Positions 1-6,345 of a stretch of DNA of 13,811 nucleotides are shown here, piece by piece. Within the stretch, counting starts at the first letter, position 1, and each line of letters begins with the position of its first letter. The position numbers were made by a program, and so were the translations under genes. A model generated the notes under the pieces. That model had not been told where the DNA came from. It saw only the letters and a list, made by a program, of their open reading frames with translations, and searched no databases. Origin of the DNA: Clostridiaceae bacterium (GTDB taxonomy: Bacteria > Bacillota > Clostridia > Lachnospirales > Lachnospiraceae); NCBI GenBank assembly GCA_018378255.1, contig JAGZXV010000159.1, positions 1 through 13,811 of the forward strand, given 5' to 3'.

Positions 1-931
1 CCCGCCAGGTTCCCCTATAAATATTGGTCTGATACCGTTTCCCTTTTCGCTCAACTCCATTACTTTGGGAAGTTATATTTGTGATGTCACCACTCCAGGC
101 AGTACAGTCACCGTCCCAGTATCCGCCGCTCCAGGTACCCACCACCACGCCGTACTTGCCAAAAACTTTCTGGATTCCTATACCAAGGCCATCCTTGTTC
201 TTCTGCCCGTCGCATTCACCGTAATAGAGCGTTCCATACTGAAACAATTTTTCTGAATTTTCTAAATCAAACAAAATGGTTTCGGCTTTTTCCCTGTCCC
301 CATTCTTTAATGCAGTGTAGGATTCAAATAAGGCTTTTACAGGATAGTATTGATCCGTATCCTTTATCAGTTCCAACATCTCATCCATCTTCTGCTCGTC
401 TTTACAGACGGAACATGCCCATAGCAGATTCTGCAAATAGGAGTTGTCTTGTTCGTAGATTTTCAGGGAGATATTATATTTATTCTCATTATCATCTGTT
501 TTCCATAAATTATCCATCAGCCGTTCTTTTACCAGAGTGTCTTCCGGCCTTAATTCCATCAGTTTCTCATAACAGATCACTGCCTGGCTATAATCCTCCA
601 GCTTCTGACTGACCTCCCCCAGATAAAACAGGGCATTTTCCATCTCCGGTTCTATCTCCAGAACTTTAACAAGCGTCTCTTTGGCCTTTTCCAGTTCTCC
701 GGCCCCGATCAACGCCCTGGCCATTCCCATATAAGGGGTGGTATCTTCCTGTTGTTCTATGCCCTTTTCAAACAGGCTCACAGCGGCGTCCCACTCGCCC
801 TTATCCAAAGCCTGGAAACCAGCGTAATATTGATTATCTTCTATCTTTATGGCTTTCGTTTTTCCGGAAGAACAGGCTGCCGCTAAAACCAGAAAAGACA
901 AAACCGCTAAACTTATCTTTATCTTTTTCAT
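1..931 (-). CDS. Lipoprotein with TPR and MORN-like repeats (C-terminus cut by window edge)
   Basis: The frame is open from the ATG at 931 to the window edge, giving 310 residues with no stop. The N-terminus has a signal peptide (KKIK, hydrophobic 7-18) ending in LAAAC with a candidate lipid-attachment Cys20, so the product should be a lipoprotein on the outer face of the membrane. Residues about 34-135 look like TPR helix pairs (AVSLFEKGIEQQ, LEKAKETLVKVLEIEP, YSQAVICYEKLMELRP). Residues 235-310 hold MORN-like units such as YYGECDGQKNKDGLG and VVGTWSGGYWDGD. The start is supported by AAGGAGG eight bases upstream, placed inside the last codons of the preceding gene three bases away. Its architecture repeats that of the upstream neighbour, so the pair is probably a diverged duplication. 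The partner bound by the TPRs is unknown. Confidence 0.88.
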   Translation of the reverse strand, partial: MKKIKISLAVLSFLVLAAACSSGKTKAIKIEDNQYYAGFQALDKGEWDAAVSLFEKGIEQQEDTTPYMGMARALIGAGELEKAKETLVKVLEIEPEMENALFYLGEVSQKLEDYSQAVICYEKLMELRPEDTLVKERLMDNLWKTDDNENKYNISLKIYEQDNSYLQNLLWACSVCKDEQKMDEMLELIKDTDQYYPVKALFESYTALKNGDREKAETILFDLENSEKLFQYGTLYYGECDGQKNKDGLGIGIQKVFGKYGVVVGTWSGGYWDGDCTAWSGDITNITSQSNGVERKGKRYQTNIYRGTWR

Positions 932-934
932 CGC

Positions 935-2083
935 CTATTCCTCCTTAGCATAACAATCCCAGCAATAGGAATGTTTTTCTACATGATGGCAGATCCCGGG
1001 ATTTTCCATGGTCACTGTGCGGAATGAATAGCCGGTGCTTTTCGTCTGGTCGGCAGTGCAGTGTACAGCGCTCCACTCTCCGTCTTCATAGAGATTCATT
1101 TCAGACATAACATGCCCCTGGCTGAGTGAACCTTCCACAGTAACAGCCTGTTGGTAAATAAGGATCTCCCCCTCAGGCCTGTCATCCTTCCATTGCCCCT
1201 GAATGCGGTAATCTGAGGTACGGTAAGACCTGCCCTCTCCATTTCTCAAATCCTCTTCCCAGTATCCTGCATAGATGCGGCTGGTGGGTTTTACGTTTTT
1301 CCCGTAGAAACAGATACCGTAACCTTCCCTTTTCCCCTCCTCATTGTAACCGCCTATGTAAAATTCTTCATCATCTCCGATCACAGGAAGGTCTTTCTCT
1401 TCCTCATAATAGGTTTCGAGAAGCCGGATCACGTCTTCCCCGCCGCCATCTATATAGACCTGCCACATGTCCAGCACCAGAGCCGTACTGTCACAGACTT
1501 CTTTTTTCTTTAAAAGTTCAGACAGCTGCTTCATAGCGTCACTGTCCCGGGAATCCACAAAATCCTGTACCAGGTTCTCAAACATTAAATCTTTAGCTCC
1601 TCCCAGCATCTGAATATCGTCAATTCCCCGCTCAATTCCTTCAAAATCTTTCAGCCTTCCCTTCACGGAAAATACTACGGAAATAAACTGATCATCTCCG
1701 GTCTGGGTATAAGCCATCTGTGCCATCGCAGAAGCTTTCTCTCCGTCCTCCATGAAAAGCAGAGATTCCGCCAGCATCGTTCTGTCTTCTTCCGTATATT
1801 CCGGTGACGTTAAAACAGACAATAGCACTGCTGCTGCCTGCTCGTTATCGCCTGACTGCTCGTAAGCGGCAGCCAGCATACGGTTAGCCTCCATATTCCT
1901 GGGCTCAACTGATATCACACGGCTGAAGGTGATAATCGCATCTTCATAATTCATTTCCGTTAAGAATTTCTGGCCCCGTTCCATCTCCCTGGCAATATCT
2001 ACGGCCTTTTGCGAACATGCCGAAATCATCGCAGACAATAATACGGCCGTAAATAATGCAAGTTTTTTCTTCTGTATTTTCAT
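935..2083 (-). CDS. Lipoprotein with TPR-like helices and MORN-like repeats
   Basis: A 382-residue product. The open frame extends up to 2212, but the start at 2083 is preferred. It gives a clean lipoprotein signal (KIQKKK, hydrophobic 8-20, MISAC with Cys23), and GGGAG sits eight bases upstream. Residues about 28-125 are helical with TPR character (YEDAIITFSRVISVEP, NEQAAAVLLSVL). Residues about 241-332 carry MORN-like units: GYNEEGKREGYGICFY, YAGYWEEDLRNGEGRSY and IQGQWKDDRPEGEILIY. MORN repeats form short beta-hairpins that in known proteins bind lipids or other proteins. The last 20 residues contain a Cys/His cluster (C365, H366, H367, H371, C374, C377) that could bind a metal. It precedes a similar lipoprotein by three bases and follows the GNAT gene by 74. 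Function is unknown. Confidence 0.88.
   Translation of the reverse strand: MKIQKKKLALFTAVLLSAMISACSQKAVDIAREMERGQKFLTEMNYEDAIITFSRVISVEPRNMEANRMLAAAYEQSGDNEQAAAVLLSVLTSPEYTEEDRTMLAESLLFMEDGEKASAMAQMAYTQTGDDQFISVVFSVKGRLKDFEGIERGIDDIQMLGGAKDLMFENLVQDFVDSRDSDAMKQLSELLKKKEVCDSTALVLDMWQVYIDGGGEDVIRLLETYYEEEKDLPVIGDDEEFYIGGYNEEGKREGYGICFYGKNVKPTSRIYAGYWEEDLRNGEGRSYRTSDYRIQGQWKDDRPEGEILIYQQAVTVEGSLSQGHVMSEMNLYEDGEWSAVHCTADQTKSTGYSFRTVTMENPGICHHVEKHSYCWDCYAKEE
940..946 (-). promoter_or_regulatory. Ribosome binding site of the left-edge lipoprotein gene
   Basis: AAGGAGG lies eight bases before the ATG at 931 and overlaps the final Lys-Glu-Glu codons of the upstream gene, whose TAG stop is at 935-937. 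This fixes the start and suggests translational coupling of the two lipoproteins. Confidence 0.8.
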
Positions 2084-2157
2084 ACTCTGTTCTCCCATTT
2101 TGCGGTATATTTGCTCCGAATTCAGGTTATACAGCCCGTTTCCGGTCTTTTCATTCA

Positions 2158-3294
2158 TTATACCACTTCGTCCAGAAAAACGCCCTTTAAAGTCTGTATT
2201 TTGTTCATCCATTCCGGCCCCGTCTCTTTCGAATATCCAAACAGCCAGGAAGTCAGACGGCTTATGGACATGGAGAGTGTAACGTTGTTTGGTATCTGTT
2301 CTGCTTTTACGGTGGATGAATCCGGGTTCACGGTTTTGGTGTTTTCCAAATCCGTGTTCACGGTTTCGATATTTTCCGAATCCGTGTTCATGGTTTCGGT
2401 ATTTGCCGAATCCGTGTTCATCCTTTCAAGCCAGGACGTTTCATGATTCAAATGCCACAGAAAGACCCCCTGGTTCTGTGGTAAAAACCGGTCTTCCACT
2501 GATAATATTACAGTCATATCCTTCTCCACACAGTCCTTCTTCAGGCAGATGGCTTCCATAAAACGCTCCATACAGATAATCCGGGCCATGATGGCCGGCG
2601 TCGGCGCTTTTTCTTCTTCCGTATATCCATGTTCGCAGTAAAGAAGCCTCTGCTCCTGCTTTTCAATCCCCCACCAGCTTTCAAGGCCGACCAGACGGCC
2701 ATCCTCAAACAGCAGATTGAGCCTGCCGTTTTCACTGTCAAGTTCTTTTAAAAGCAGATCAACATATGCTTCATCCCGCCTGCAGTATACATCAAAACGG
2801 TCCGACAGCCATTTTTCCATGAACGCGGCTGTTTCTTCCAGGGTCTTCCCTGATTCCTTCCAGGGTACTGCATGGATGGAACAGCCCTCCTTTAATCTCC
2901 AATGGAGCTGGTTAAAAATATAGGTAAAATCAAACGGCAGATAAATTTTCTCATCTGCCGGCATCAGGAAACAAAAAGGCATCTTTTCCCCATACATATC
3001 CTGCATCATCCGTGTCAGTATCTCTCTCATATACCCGCGGTGACGCTTCTCTCTATCGGTAGCCACACCTACGATATAATCGCTCTGCCACACACGCCTT
3101 CCCGCCTGAACCAGATAGGGGTTCAGATGGGCCATAGACACGATGGTTTCATCCTCCTCTTTTGCCAGTATCCTGTTTCCCTTTATCTTCTGGGAAAAAT
3201 AATACTCATCAAAGCTTTCGGAATCCTCTGGAAATGCCTGTTTCCACAATATTTCTGATTTATTTTTCTCGTTTTCATTCAGATAACCAATCAT
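2158..3294 (-). CDS. Eis-like GNAT family N-acetyltransferase with a repeat insertion
   Basis: A 378-residue protein. Residues 74-93 hold the acetyl-CoA-binding GNAT motif A (GVATDREKRHRGYMREIL, with the RxxG-type turn at R86-G87). It is followed by a second GNAT-like half (about 160-290) and a C-terminal SCP2-like segment (RFLPQNQGVFLW, later LSMSISRLTSWLFGY at 340-354). This order and length resemble the Eis family of cytosolic acetyltransferases, which modify amines on aminoglycosides or proteins; the substrate here cannot be read from sequence. Residues 292-331 are four degenerate 10-residue repeats (MNTDSANTET type) in the C-terminal domain, not normally expected in the family. The start at 3294 is chosen over an upstream ATG at 3342 because AAAGGA is well placed and the earlier start would overlap the preceding gene. 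It is likely cotranscribed with the DUF2156 gene. Confidence 0.85.
   Translation of the reverse strand: MIGYLNENEKNKSEILWKQAFPEDSESFDEYYFSQKIKGNRILAKEEDETIVSMAHLNPYLVQAGRRVWQSDYIVGVATDREKRHRGYMREILTRMMQDMYGEKMPFCFLMPADEKIYLPFDFTYIFNQLHWRLKEGCSIHAVPWKESGKTLEETAAFMEKWLSDRFDVYCRRDEAYVDLLLKELDSENGRLNLLFEDGRLVGLESWWGIEKQEQRLLYCEHGYTEEEKAPTPAIMARIICMERFMEAICLKKDCVEKDMTVILSVEDRFLPQNQGVFLWHLNHETSWLERMNTDSANTETMNTDSENIETVNTDLENTKTVNPDSSTVKAEQIPNNVTLSMSISRLTSWLFGYSKETGPEWMNKIQTLKGVFLDEVV
2302..2421 (-). repeat. In-frame 30-bp tandem repeat (about four copies) inside the acetyltransferase gene
   Basis: Read in frame on the minus strand, units begin at 2421, 2391, 2361 and 2331. They encode MNTDSANTET, MNTDSENIET, VNTDLENTKT and VNPDSSTVKA. 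The first two are nearly identical in DNA and the fourth is degenerate. The unit is a multiple of three, so copy-number change would keep the frame. The content is polar Asn/Thr/Glu/Asp, suggesting a flexible exposed loop. Confidence 0.92.
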
Positions 3295-3298
3295 AGGC

Positions 3299-4216
3299 TC
3301 ATCCTTTAAAATCTTTCTGCAAGACAAGATATTTTCTTGCAAAGCCGATGGGATTATAGGACATTTTAGCTTTTCTCAGCCCTTCCAGTCCCAAATCGTC
3401 CTCTCTGTTAACCAGTTCCGCCTCCGGGAATTCGTGGATTAAAAACTGCTGGTTGATAAACTGATACAAACCGTGAATTTCCGGGTTCGCCTTTTCAATA
3501 TGGATCACTGCCATCTTTTCCTTATCATTAAAGCTTCCTATGGTAAATGCCTCCAGGCCGCCGTCAATATACACGCCACCCATGCGGACGCACAGGGCCG
3601 AGCAGTTTTTAAGGATTTCATGGATTCCTTCTACTTCGTAATCCAGATGTTCTTCCACTTCTTCGCCCTTTTTATCCCTCCATTTGGTCAGGAAATTCCA
3701 TACGTCATAGCGGTCGGAACAGCAAAGGGCCCGGTATTCGAACCGTCCTTCATATTCCCTTAAAAATCCATTTAAATGATTCTTCTTTTTATGAAGCTTT
3801 TTACCGGCCAAAGTCCTAAGCGCCTGGGCATCATAAAGATAATCCTTTAAATCCTCCTGCTCAGTCACCTGAAACCTCTCCGGATCCAGATTCAGGTACT
3901 CCACCGCTTCCGCGTCAGCCAGATAGATCTTAAAGGGCTTTTTCAGCACCTGGTTAAAATAATCCACCATCATATTATAGTAAACCGGAAGATCCTCTTC
4001 CCGGCACATCGGCATGGCGCTGTGCTCTTCGCCGTCCATACTCATCAGCCATAACAGAGCCTTGCCTTCCACTACCGCATATCTTACATTGTAGTATTCC
4101 CTCCACAAAAAACTGTCCAGGAACACACTGTCACACGTTTTATTGCTTCTTAAATTAAAATAAGGCGTCAGCTTGTCTATATCGTGAGCATCCACTTTTT
4201 TAAAAACTAAATTCAT
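3299..4216 (-). CDS. DUF2156 family protein (MprF C-terminal-like acyltransferase fold)
   Basis: A 305-residue soluble protein with no signal or TM segment. The signature of the DUF2156 / phosphatidylglycerol lysyltransferase C-terminal family is visible: LRSNKTCDSVFLDSFLWREY near 22-41, the basic stretch LAGKKLHKKKNHLNGFLREY at 136-155, HIEKANPEIHGLYQFINQQF at 239-258, and NREDDLGLEGLRKAKMSYNP at 270-289. The fold is a tandem GNAT-like domain. In MprF it transfers an aminoacyl group from tRNA to lipid, but this copy lacks the membrane flippase half, so its acceptor is unknown. The start at 4216 is preferred because AAGGAAG precedes it by four bases; the in-frame extension to 4339 has an unlikely low-complexity basic sequence. 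It sits four bases before the GNAT gene, so the two acyltransferase-fold proteins are probably made together. Confidence 0.85.
   Translation of the reverse strand: MNLVFKKVDAHDIDKLTPYFNLRSNKTCDSVFLDSFLWREYYNVRYAVVEGKALLWLMSMDGEEHSAMPMCREEDLPVYYNMMVDYFNQVLKKPFKIYLADAEAVEYLNLDPERFQVTEQEDLKDYLYDAQALRTLAGKKLHKKKNHLNGFLREYEGRFEYRALCCSDRYDVWNFLTKWRDKKGEEVEEHLDYEVEGIHEILKNCSALCVRMGGVYIDGGLEAFTIGSFNDKEKMAVIHIEKANPEIHGLYQFINQQFLIHEFPEAELVNREDDLGLEGLRKAKMSYNPIGFARKYLVLQKDFKG
3302..3307 (-). promoter_or_regulatory. Ribosome binding site of the acetyltransferase gene
   Basis: AAAGGA lies seven bases before the ATG at 3294 and overlaps the last codons of the DUF2156 gene, whose TGA is at 3299-3301. It decides the start against the longer open frame and implies coupling. 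Confidence 0.7.
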
Positions 4217-4282
4217 ATTTCTTCCTTTCTTCTTATGCTGCTTTTTCCTACCCGCGCGCCCGGTAACAGTTATCTGCGAAAC

Positions 4283-4306
4283 GCCTGCCGCAACACCATG
4301 GCAGGC
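4283..4306. other. GC-rich inverted repeat in the leader of the DUF2156 gene
   Basis: GCCTGCC and GGCAGGC form a perfect 7-bp stem around a 10-base loop, in the 137-base gap between the M14 peptidase and DUF2156 genes. On the minus strand it is followed by GTTTCGCAG rather than a run of T, so it is not a canonical intrinsic terminator. It could be an attenuator, a transcript-processing site or chance. The rest of the gap shows no clear promoter. Confidence 0.4.
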
Positions 4307-4353
4307 CTCCGCATCCGCAATTCCGGCAAAATAATTCACGCTTTAGTATGCCC

Positions 4354-5520
4354 CTAATAATTTAAGATAACTCTCCACACCTCTTTATTCTTGTTCCAGA
4401 TCTCCTGAAACTGTGCCGGATCAACCGGCGAGGTATCTCTTCCCACCTCTATGGTCAGACTGGGAATTCCTTTTTTGGAAATTGCCCAATCCTTATATCC
4501 GGCCGGATCCAGATTTTGGTAATTCGCATCCAGCGGATATCCGCTCACCGCAGAAACAGCCTGAGCCATGCCTTCGGTTCTGTCTCTCAATTCGCCTGTC
4601 TGCCCAAAATACCAGTAAATAACGCCGCCCTGTGTATGGTAACTGACCGTTTTAACGAAATTATATGAATTGGTGAGCTGGATGAGAGCCGCCGATTCCG
4701 GTATACATCCCACCGCTTCGCCTTTATAACGGTCGGAAGACACCTGAGCCGGACCGCCGTAATCTTCCCAAAGGGCGTCAAAGTTTCTGTTCACATCCAC
4801 ACCCTGGGCGTTGGCCTTCCATCTTCTTAAATAGGTGTTCATGTCAGAAGCGCCGTCCAGCTGGCTGATAACCTGGACCATGTCCTTTGTTTCCTGTTTA
4901 TTTAATTTATCCAGGCCAAACTGGCTGATGGTAACTCCATCTGGATTGATCATAGGGATCACGTGGATCACCGTATTTTCCAGGTACTGTCTGCTCTCCG
5001 CAGGATTCTGCAGAAATGCCGCCGCCTGTTTCATTACGAGCTGGGTTGTGATATATTCTCTTGCATGGATCGATGCATTGATCATAACATGGTTAGGAGC
5101 ATTGATATCCCCAATTACCATATCATAAATTTCCCTTCCGTCAAAGGTTTTTCCCAAAGAATTTACTGTAATTAATTGGGGAAATGCCTGTTCCCACAGC
5201 TTCATATCGTGTTCCATGTCTTCGTAGGAATATAGAGCCGGGTCTTTATCCACTATAATATCTCCCAGATCAACGGTGGGAGCCTTTTCTTCTTCCGTGG
5301 CAGAAGTTTCCGTCTCTTTTTTTTCCAGAGCTGCCGGAGTCTCATCCTGAACCTCTTTCAAATCTTTTTCTTTCTTCATTTCTTTGCTTTCCGCCGCCAG
5401 GGCCGTAACCTGGACATCGGCACGGGAGCTCACAAAAGCCACCGTGCCGATACATATACCGGCTGTAACCGCCACCGCAAGGATGCCAGCCGCTACTATC
5501 TTTTTTTGTCCTTTATCCAT
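4354..5520 (-). CDS. Membrane-anchored M14 family zinc carboxypeptidase
   Basis: A 388-residue protein with an N-terminal hydrophobic segment (residues 7-30) that is either a signal peptide or an anchor. A Lys/Glu-rich stalk (about 43-82) follows, then an M14 peptidase domain (about 95-388). The catalytic set looks complete: zinc ligands H152 and E155 in IHARE, NPDG at 192-195, the substrate-binding Asn-Arg pair N244-R245 in VDVNRNFD, third ligand H295 in SYHTQGG, and catalytic E358 in TIEVG. The VDVNRNFD context and the overall pattern resemble bacterial gamma-D-glutamyl-diaminopimelate peptidases, so cutting peptidoglycan stem peptides outside the membrane is the likely role. The exact bond cannot be read from sequence. 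The ATG overlaps the stop of the SH3b gene (TAATG), and a GGAGG lies seven bases upstream inside that gene. Confidence 0.9.
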   Translation of the reverse strand: MDKGQKKIVAAGILAVAVTAGICIGTVAFVSSRADVQVTALAAESKEMKKEKDLKEVQDETPAALEKKETETSATEEEKAPTVDLGDIIVDKDPALYSYEDMEHDMKLWEQAFPQLITVNSLGKTFDGREIYDMVIGDINAPNHVMINASIHAREYITTQLVMKQAAAFLQNPAESRQYLENTVIHVIPMINPDGVTISQFGLDKLNKQETKDMVQVISQLDGASDMNTYLRRWKANAQGVDVNRNFDALWEDYGGPAQVSSDRYKGEAVGCIPESAALIQLTNSYNFVKTVSYHTQGGVIYWYFGQTGELRDRTEGMAQAVSAVSGYPLDANYQNLDPAGYKDWAISKKGIPSLTIEVGRDTSPVDPAQFQEIWNKNKEVWRVILNY

Positions 5521-6287
5521 TAATATTCCTCCAAGTAAGATGCCAGAGCATATCCTGTACTTCCATTATAGATTACCTTATAAAAACCGTTAGAGGATGT
5601 CTCCACATAGCTGACTGCCGATCCAAGCGGAATCTGGCAGATCTCACTGGCTGAAGTTGACGGGCTGGTTCTCAGCGTAATGCTTTCATTGCAGTTTACA
5701 ACGTAATATGTGGTATAGGAAACATTAGCCGCCGCAGTTGCCGGCATCGTCGGAGCCGGTACAGCCGCTGTGGTTTCCGGATAAGTCCAGTCTGCTGCAG
5801 AACTGGAGGGCGCCTGGGACTGGGCAAAAACAGGAGTTGTTTCCGTTTCCGCCGCTGACGTCTGTGCAGCAGCGGTCTGCCCAGAGGAAGATTCCTCCAA
5901 AGAAGCTTCCTCACCGGCCGCTTTTGTCTCAGAGGCATCCGCCTTAGATGATTCCTCATCATCGTTCTCTTCTTTGGAAGTTTTGTCCTCATCCTCCTTG
6001 GATTCTTCAATTCCTGTGGGACCTGATACAGGTTTCCTCATATTCACAGCTACAAATGCCCCCGTACCGATCACCATCAGGGCAATCAGTACGCAACATA
6101 CAATGATAAATGGTTTGGCACTTTTCTTTTTTCCCGGCTGCGGGGCTGGCTGCCTCTGCGGATTCGATGGATTCCGCCCGGAATCCGGCCCTGCCGGAGC
6201 CGCCTGTCCGGCAATTACATTGCCGCATTTCGTACAGAATTTAGCGTCATCCTTTAATTGGGCTTTGCACTTACTGCATATCTTCAT
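5520..6287 (-). CDS. Zinc-ribbon / TM / SH3b domain membrane protein
   Basis: A 255-residue protein. An N-terminal zinc ribbon (C4, C7, C18, C21) is followed by a Pro/Gln linker, KKKSAK just before a TM helix at about 59-81, and a long low-complexity Ser/Glu/Ala/Thr stalk (about 92-190). A C-terminal bacterial SH3 domain follows (about 194-255: YYVVNCNESITLRTSPSTSA, then GFYKVIYNGSTGYALASYL). The positive residues before the TM predict a cytosolic ribbon and an extracellular SH3b. Such SH3b domains usually bind peptidoglycan, which fits the coupled downstream M14 peptidase. The stalk would span the wall. The start is supported by AGGAG eight bases upstream. The 58-base gap to the VWA gene shows no clear promoter. 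The ribbon's partner is unknown. Confidence 0.9.
   Translation of the reverse strand: MKICSKCKAQLKDDAKFCTKCGNVIAGQAAPAGPDSGRNPSNPQRQPAPQPGKKKSAKPFIIVCCVLIALMVIGTGAFVAVNMRKPVSGPTGIEESKEDEDKTSKEENDDEESSKADASETKAAGEEASLEESSSGQTAAAQTSAAETETTPVFAQSQAPSSSAADWTYPETTAAVPAPTMPATAAANVSYTTYYVVNCNESITLRTSPSTSASEICQIPLGSAVSYVETSSNGFYKVIYNGSTGYALASYLEEY
5528..5532 (-). promoter_or_regulatory. Ribosome binding site and TAATG overlap before the M14 peptidase gene
   Basis: GGAGG lies within the last codons (Leu-Glu-Glu-Tyr) of the SH3b gene, seven bases before the ATG at 5520. The stop TAA (5520-5522) shares one base with that ATG, the classic arrangement for termination-reinitiation coupling. Confidence 0.8.
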
Positions 6288-6345
6288 TTCAAATTCTCCT
6301 TTATCAGTTCATTTTCGGCTATTTGCACATAAAAGAATGCCGTTT

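Noticed and set aside
65..612. Plus-strand open frames of 63 and 100 residues
   Set aside because: They lie antisense to a well-supported lipoprotein frame, have no good ribosome binding site and show no family features.
2084..2212. Longer start for the second lipoprotein
   Set aside because: It would place 43 polar residues before the lipoprotein signal and overlap the preceding gene; GGGAG supports the start at 2083.
2302..2421. Possible CRISPR array from the 30-bp repeats
   Set aside because: Units are directly adjacent with no spacers and are in frame within a gene; no cas gene is present.
3295..3342. Longer start for the GNAT protein
   Set aside because: It would overlap the DUF2156 gene by 44 bases, and the start at 3294 has a well-placed ribosome binding site.
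4217..4339. Longer start for the DUF2156 protein
   Set aside because: The extension crosses a hairpin and a basic low-complexity stretch, while AAGGAAG marks the start at 4216.
5696..6010. Minus-strand 104-residue frame rich in Arg/Leu
   Set aside because: It is a shadow of the low-complexity stalk of the SH3b protein in another frame.
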